This document shows, piece by piece, positions 5,350 through 7,529 of a stretch of DNA of 7,529 bases. The notes beneath the pieces are model-generated. The model searched no databases, was not told where the DNA came from, and saw nothing but the letters and a program-made list of their open reading frames with translations. A program made the translations under genes and the position numbers. The first letter of the stretch is position 1. Each line of letters starts with the position of its first letter. This DNA is from Nitrospirae bacterium GWC2_56_14 (lineage in GTDB: Bacteria; Nitrospirota; UBA9217): positions 1 to 7,529 of the forward strand of contig MHDY01000129.1 of the NCBI GenBank assembly GCA_001803705.1, in the 5' to 3' direction.

Positions 5350-7170
5350 TTACTGCAGGTCGGGAGAGGGCCGCTGGATGTAGTAGCCCTGGGCGTAATT
5401 GATGCCGGTGGATTCGACCTGGCCCAGGATCGCGCTGGTTTCCACATACTCGGCGATCGTCTTGATCCCGAGGTTCTCTGCCAGCGCCGCGATGCTCTTC
5501 ACGATCGCCTTCTCGGTCGAGCCGTTCTCTCCCATGTTGCGGATGAATTCGCCGTCGACCTTCAAATAGTCGACGCTGAAGGTCTTGAGGTACTGGTACG
5601 AAGAGTAGCCCGCACCGAAGTCGTCGATGGCGAAGCGGAACCCCTCACCCTTCAGGTCGTGAACGAAATGTTCGACGAGGTTGAGGTTCTTTACGGTATC
5701 GCGTTCCGTGATCTCGAACACCATTTTGGAGGGGTCGATATGGTAATCCGTGAGGAACCGTCTGACGGTCGGCATGAACTCGTTCAGGATCAGCGCTTTA
5801 GGTGAAAGGTTCAAAAAAAGATAACCCGTGTAGTTCTTTTCGCGCACCCGGGAGAAGGCCATGTCGATGAGCTGGTAGTCGATCTTGCCGACAGCGCCCA
5901 TTCCTTCAGCGGTTTCAATGAACTCCGCTGCTGCGATCACCCGGTCCCCGACCACGATGCGCGTCAGGACCTCGTAGGCCTCGATCTTCGTGGTCTTGAT
6001 GTTCATGATCGGCTGGAAATAAGGAACGAATTGTTTTCGCGACAACGCCTCCAGGATCATGATGTTCTTCTCGCCGATGCTTTTCAGGGCGGCAACCGTA
6101 TCCTGGTCGGTCGGCATGCTCAGGCGGTCCTTGCCAAAGGACTTGGCCTGCGACAGTTTGCTGCCGGCGAGCAGGTAGAGGTCCCGTGCTTCCTGTGCAT
6201 GGTCCGGATACACGGCCACGCCGACGGACACCGTGCCTTTGAGCGTCCCGCCGTCCGGCAGCGGCAGCGACAGTTCGCGCACGCTCTCAATGAACCGTTG
6301 TGCCACGATATAGGCCTGGCCTTCGTCGCAGACCGGCAGGATGGCGGTGAACTGGTCGCCGTCATACCGCGCGGCAATGTCGCCGCTCCTGACCGCGGCC
6401 CGCAGGATCGAGGAAAAACTTTTAAGATAGGAATCGCCGATCTCGTGTCCATAGGTATCGTTGACGGTCTTAAAGTTGTCAATGTCGATGACGAGGATCG
6501 AGAATTTGTATTGCTGCCGTTTCGAGCGCTCGGTCTCGTACTTGAGCAGGTCCCAGAACGAGATCTGATTGTAGAGGTTCGTGAGCGGGTCCCGCGTTGC
6601 AAAGCGCTCCACCTCTCGGGTATAGAGGGCGATGGTCCTGACGGACCCGGCAATATCCATCAGGGCGGTGAGCATGCTGTCGCCCGCGATCTTGTCCAGG
6701 CCGCTCCAGCGGCGGCCGGACCGGATGCCGACGCCTACCACGCCCCGGGACGACGGGCTGTCGACGGTAAAATCCCGGGCCTCGATGCTCACGCGCAGGG
6801 TCGAAAAATCAGGCTGCGTTGCGTCCGGGAGCGCGGTGGTCTGGATCAGGGAATACTCGGGGACCGTGCCGAAGACGGGGCAGGCGGCAATCCTCTCCAG
6901 CACCATCTCTTCAATGATCTGCCGGGTGCCGGGCGGCGGAGTGACCTGCCAGAAGAGGTCGAGCGTGTAGCGGTCATCAGCGCCGGATTGGAAGGTAAAG
7001 GCAAAGCAGACATCGAGAACGTCGGCCGCTTCGATAAGCAGCGTGCTGGTGCGTTTTCTCCAATGCTTCAGGGTATCCGATGACAGGGCAAGGGTCTTCA
7101 GGAGCTCCGCCTGAAATTTCATGAGGCGTTCTGTTTTGTCGCTATTTGTAAAGATATTCCTGATGCCCAT
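5350..7170 (-). CDS. GAF-like/GGDEF/EAL cyclic-di-GMP signalling protein
   Basis: This cytoplasmic 606-residue protein likely degrades or senses cyclic di-GMP. Residues 18-185 look like a GAF-type sensor. The GGDEF domain follows (about 190-350): it has DPLTNLYN (194-201) and DIDNFKTVNDTYGHEIGD (229-246), but the signature is DGDQF (270-274), so the first Gly and the Glu are replaced. An RxxD inhibitory-site motif (261-264) lies five residues before it. The EAL domain (about 375-606) reads EVL (400-402) but keeps the usual catalytic and metal residues: N454, E486, D516, D517, K537, E574 and Q594. I infer an active phosphodiesterase with a GGDEF half that may only bind nucleotide. The start at 7170 is chosen because a strong promoter at 7209-7236 lies between it and the ATG at 7308. 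Its ribosome binding site is weak. No membrane segment is seen. Confidence 0.93.
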   Translation of the reverse strand: MGIRNIFTNSDKTERLMKFQAELLKTLALSSDTLKHWRKRTSTLLIEAADVLDVCFAFTFQSGADDRYTLDLFWQVTPPPGTRQIIEEMVLERIAACPVFGTVPEYSLIQTTALPDATQPDFSTLRVSIEARDFTVDSPSSRGVVGVGIRSGRRWSGLDKIAGDSMLTALMDIAGSVRTIALYTREVERFATRDPLTNLYNQISFWDLLKYETERSKRQQYKFSILVIDIDNFKTVNDTYGHEIGDSYLKSFSSILRAAVRSGDIAARYDGDQFTAILPVCDEGQAYIVAQRFIESVRELSLPLPDGGTLKGTVSVGVAVYPDHAQEARDLYLLAGSKLSQAKSFGKDRLSMPTDQDTVAALKSIGEKNIMILEALSRKQFVPYFQPIMNIKTTKIEAYEVLTRIVVGDRVIAAAEFIETAEGMGAVGKIDYQLIDMAFSRVREKNYTGYLFLNLSPKALILNEFMPTVRRFLTDYHIDPSKMVFEITERDTVKNLNLVEHFVHDLKGEGFRFAIDDFGAGYSSYQYLKTFSVDYLKVDGEFIRNMGENGSTEKAIVKSIAALAENLGIKTIAEYVETSAILGQVESTGINYAQGYYIQRPSPDLQ

Positions 7171-7208
7171 AGCAATACCATTCAGCTTTTTCGAACTGAC
7201 CAAGCTCA

Positions 7209-7236
7209 AGTATAGCGGAGACGATGTTTTTGTCAA
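7209..7236 (-). promoter_or_regulatory. Sigma70-like promoter of the GGDEF/EAL gene
   Basis: On the minus strand TTGACA (7236-7231) is followed after 16 bp by TATACT (7214-7209), a five-of-six -10 box. Transcription would begin near 7202, about 32 nt before the ATG at 7170. The promoter sits inside the longer open frame from 7308, which argues against that start. Confidence 0.7.
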
Positions 7237-7329
7237 TAAAGAAGTGTACAAATAAGTGCATTTTGCTGCAAGGTGCAAAAAACCATCTGCTCGTAAAAGA
7301 GCTTGCAATCACCGGTAAAAAAAGAGAAA

Positions 7330-7529
7330 ATGCCGTCCATGAAATCGCTGACTCAGCTGGTCGCACAGATGGTGATGCCGAGGATCAACGGCCTGCAGCT
7401 TGAAGACGCCGCTTATCGTCAGGAGATCGAGACGCTGGTCCGGGAAGGTCTGGGCGGGTTCATCCTCTTTGGCGGCACCGTAGAGCACACGCCGGCCCGG
7501 CTTGCCGCACTCCAGGCGCTGGCAACAAC
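7330..7529 (+). CDS. Glycoside hydrolase family 3 N-terminus, NagZ-like beta-N-acetylhexosaminidase (partial)
   Basis: Translation from the ATG at 7330 gives 66 residues that run off the right edge without a stop. The sequence has the opening of a GH3 catalytic barrel: LTQLVAQMVMPRING (7-21), then a helix, then the beta-strand and turn GLGGFILFGG (40-49). GH3 members that start this way include NagZ, which removes N-acetylglucosamine from cell-wall fragments during peptidoglycan recycling, and broader beta-glucosidases. The catalytic Asp and the KHFPGHG-type motif would lie beyond the window, so the subfamily cannot be settled. A second in-frame ATG at 7339 is an alternative start; only a weak AAGAGA-like binding site precedes 7330. 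The gene is divergent from the GGDEF/EAL gene, with 159 bp between starts. Confidence 0.85.
   Translation, partial: MPSMKSLTQLVAQMVMPRINGLQLEDAAYRQEIETLVREGLGGFILFGGTVEHTPARLAALQALAT

Noticed and set aside
7261..7302. Possible operator or riboswitch before the GH3 gene (TTTTGC/GCAAAA and GCTC/GAGC inverted repeats)
   Set aside because: The arms are only 4-6 bp, and matches this short are expected by chance in AT-rich DNA. No known riboswitch pattern is visible.
7171..7308. Longer GGDEF/EAL protein starting at 7308
   Set aside because: A near-consensus promoter (7209-7236) lies inside the extension, and the added residues resemble no domain.

Overview
The window carries seven genes from an ordinary Gram-negative bacterial chromosome. 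Protein content and layout suggest a respiring bacterium with a periplasm. The intergenic repeats and the mix of families recall Nitrospirota or Desulfobacterota genomes, but this is a weak guess from general familiarity. I see no tRNA, rRNA, transposase, phage gene or CRISPR array.

Layout, left to right. (1) Positions 1-2688, minus strand: the promoter-proximal end of a respiratory complex I operon, nuoA-nuoB-nuoCD. NuoC and NuoD are fused as in E. coli, and the nuoCD gene runs off the left edge. The two gaps between nuo genes, 130 and 238 bp, are unusually long and filled with repeats: two period-7 arrays between nuoA and nuoB, and a double palindromic element between nuoB and nuoCD. (2) Positions 2689-2881: a divergent control region with back-to-back sigma70-like promoters, one for nuo (minus) and one for an FKBP gene (plus). 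A perfect 7-bp inverted repeat lies next to the FKBP ribosome binding site. (3) Positions 2882-4332, plus strand: a secreted FkpA/Mip-like FKBP prolyl isomerase, a UUCG hairpin terminator, then a secreted protein made of five tandem TPR repeats. (4) Positions 4452-7170, minus strand: a PlsC-like acyltransferase with altered catalytic motifs, and upstream of it a GAF-like/GGDEF/EAL cyclic-di-GMP protein with a degenerate GGDEF motif, a kept RxxD I-site and a near-intact EAL active site, preceded by a clear sigma70 promoter. (5) Positions 7330-7529, plus strand: the first 66 codons of a glycoside hydrolase family 3 protein (NagZ-like).

The genes fall into respiratory energy conservation (nuo), periplasmic folding and assembly (FKBP, TPR), lipid acylation (PlsC-like), second-messenger signalling (GGDEF/EAL) and cell-wall sugar recycling (GH3). 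They do not form one obvious pathway. I found no convincing new system. The best leads are the repeats inside the nuo operon together with the missing ribosome binding sites of nuoB and nuoCD, the atypical acyltransferase motifs, the degenerate GGDEF domain, and the palindrome before the FKBP gene.
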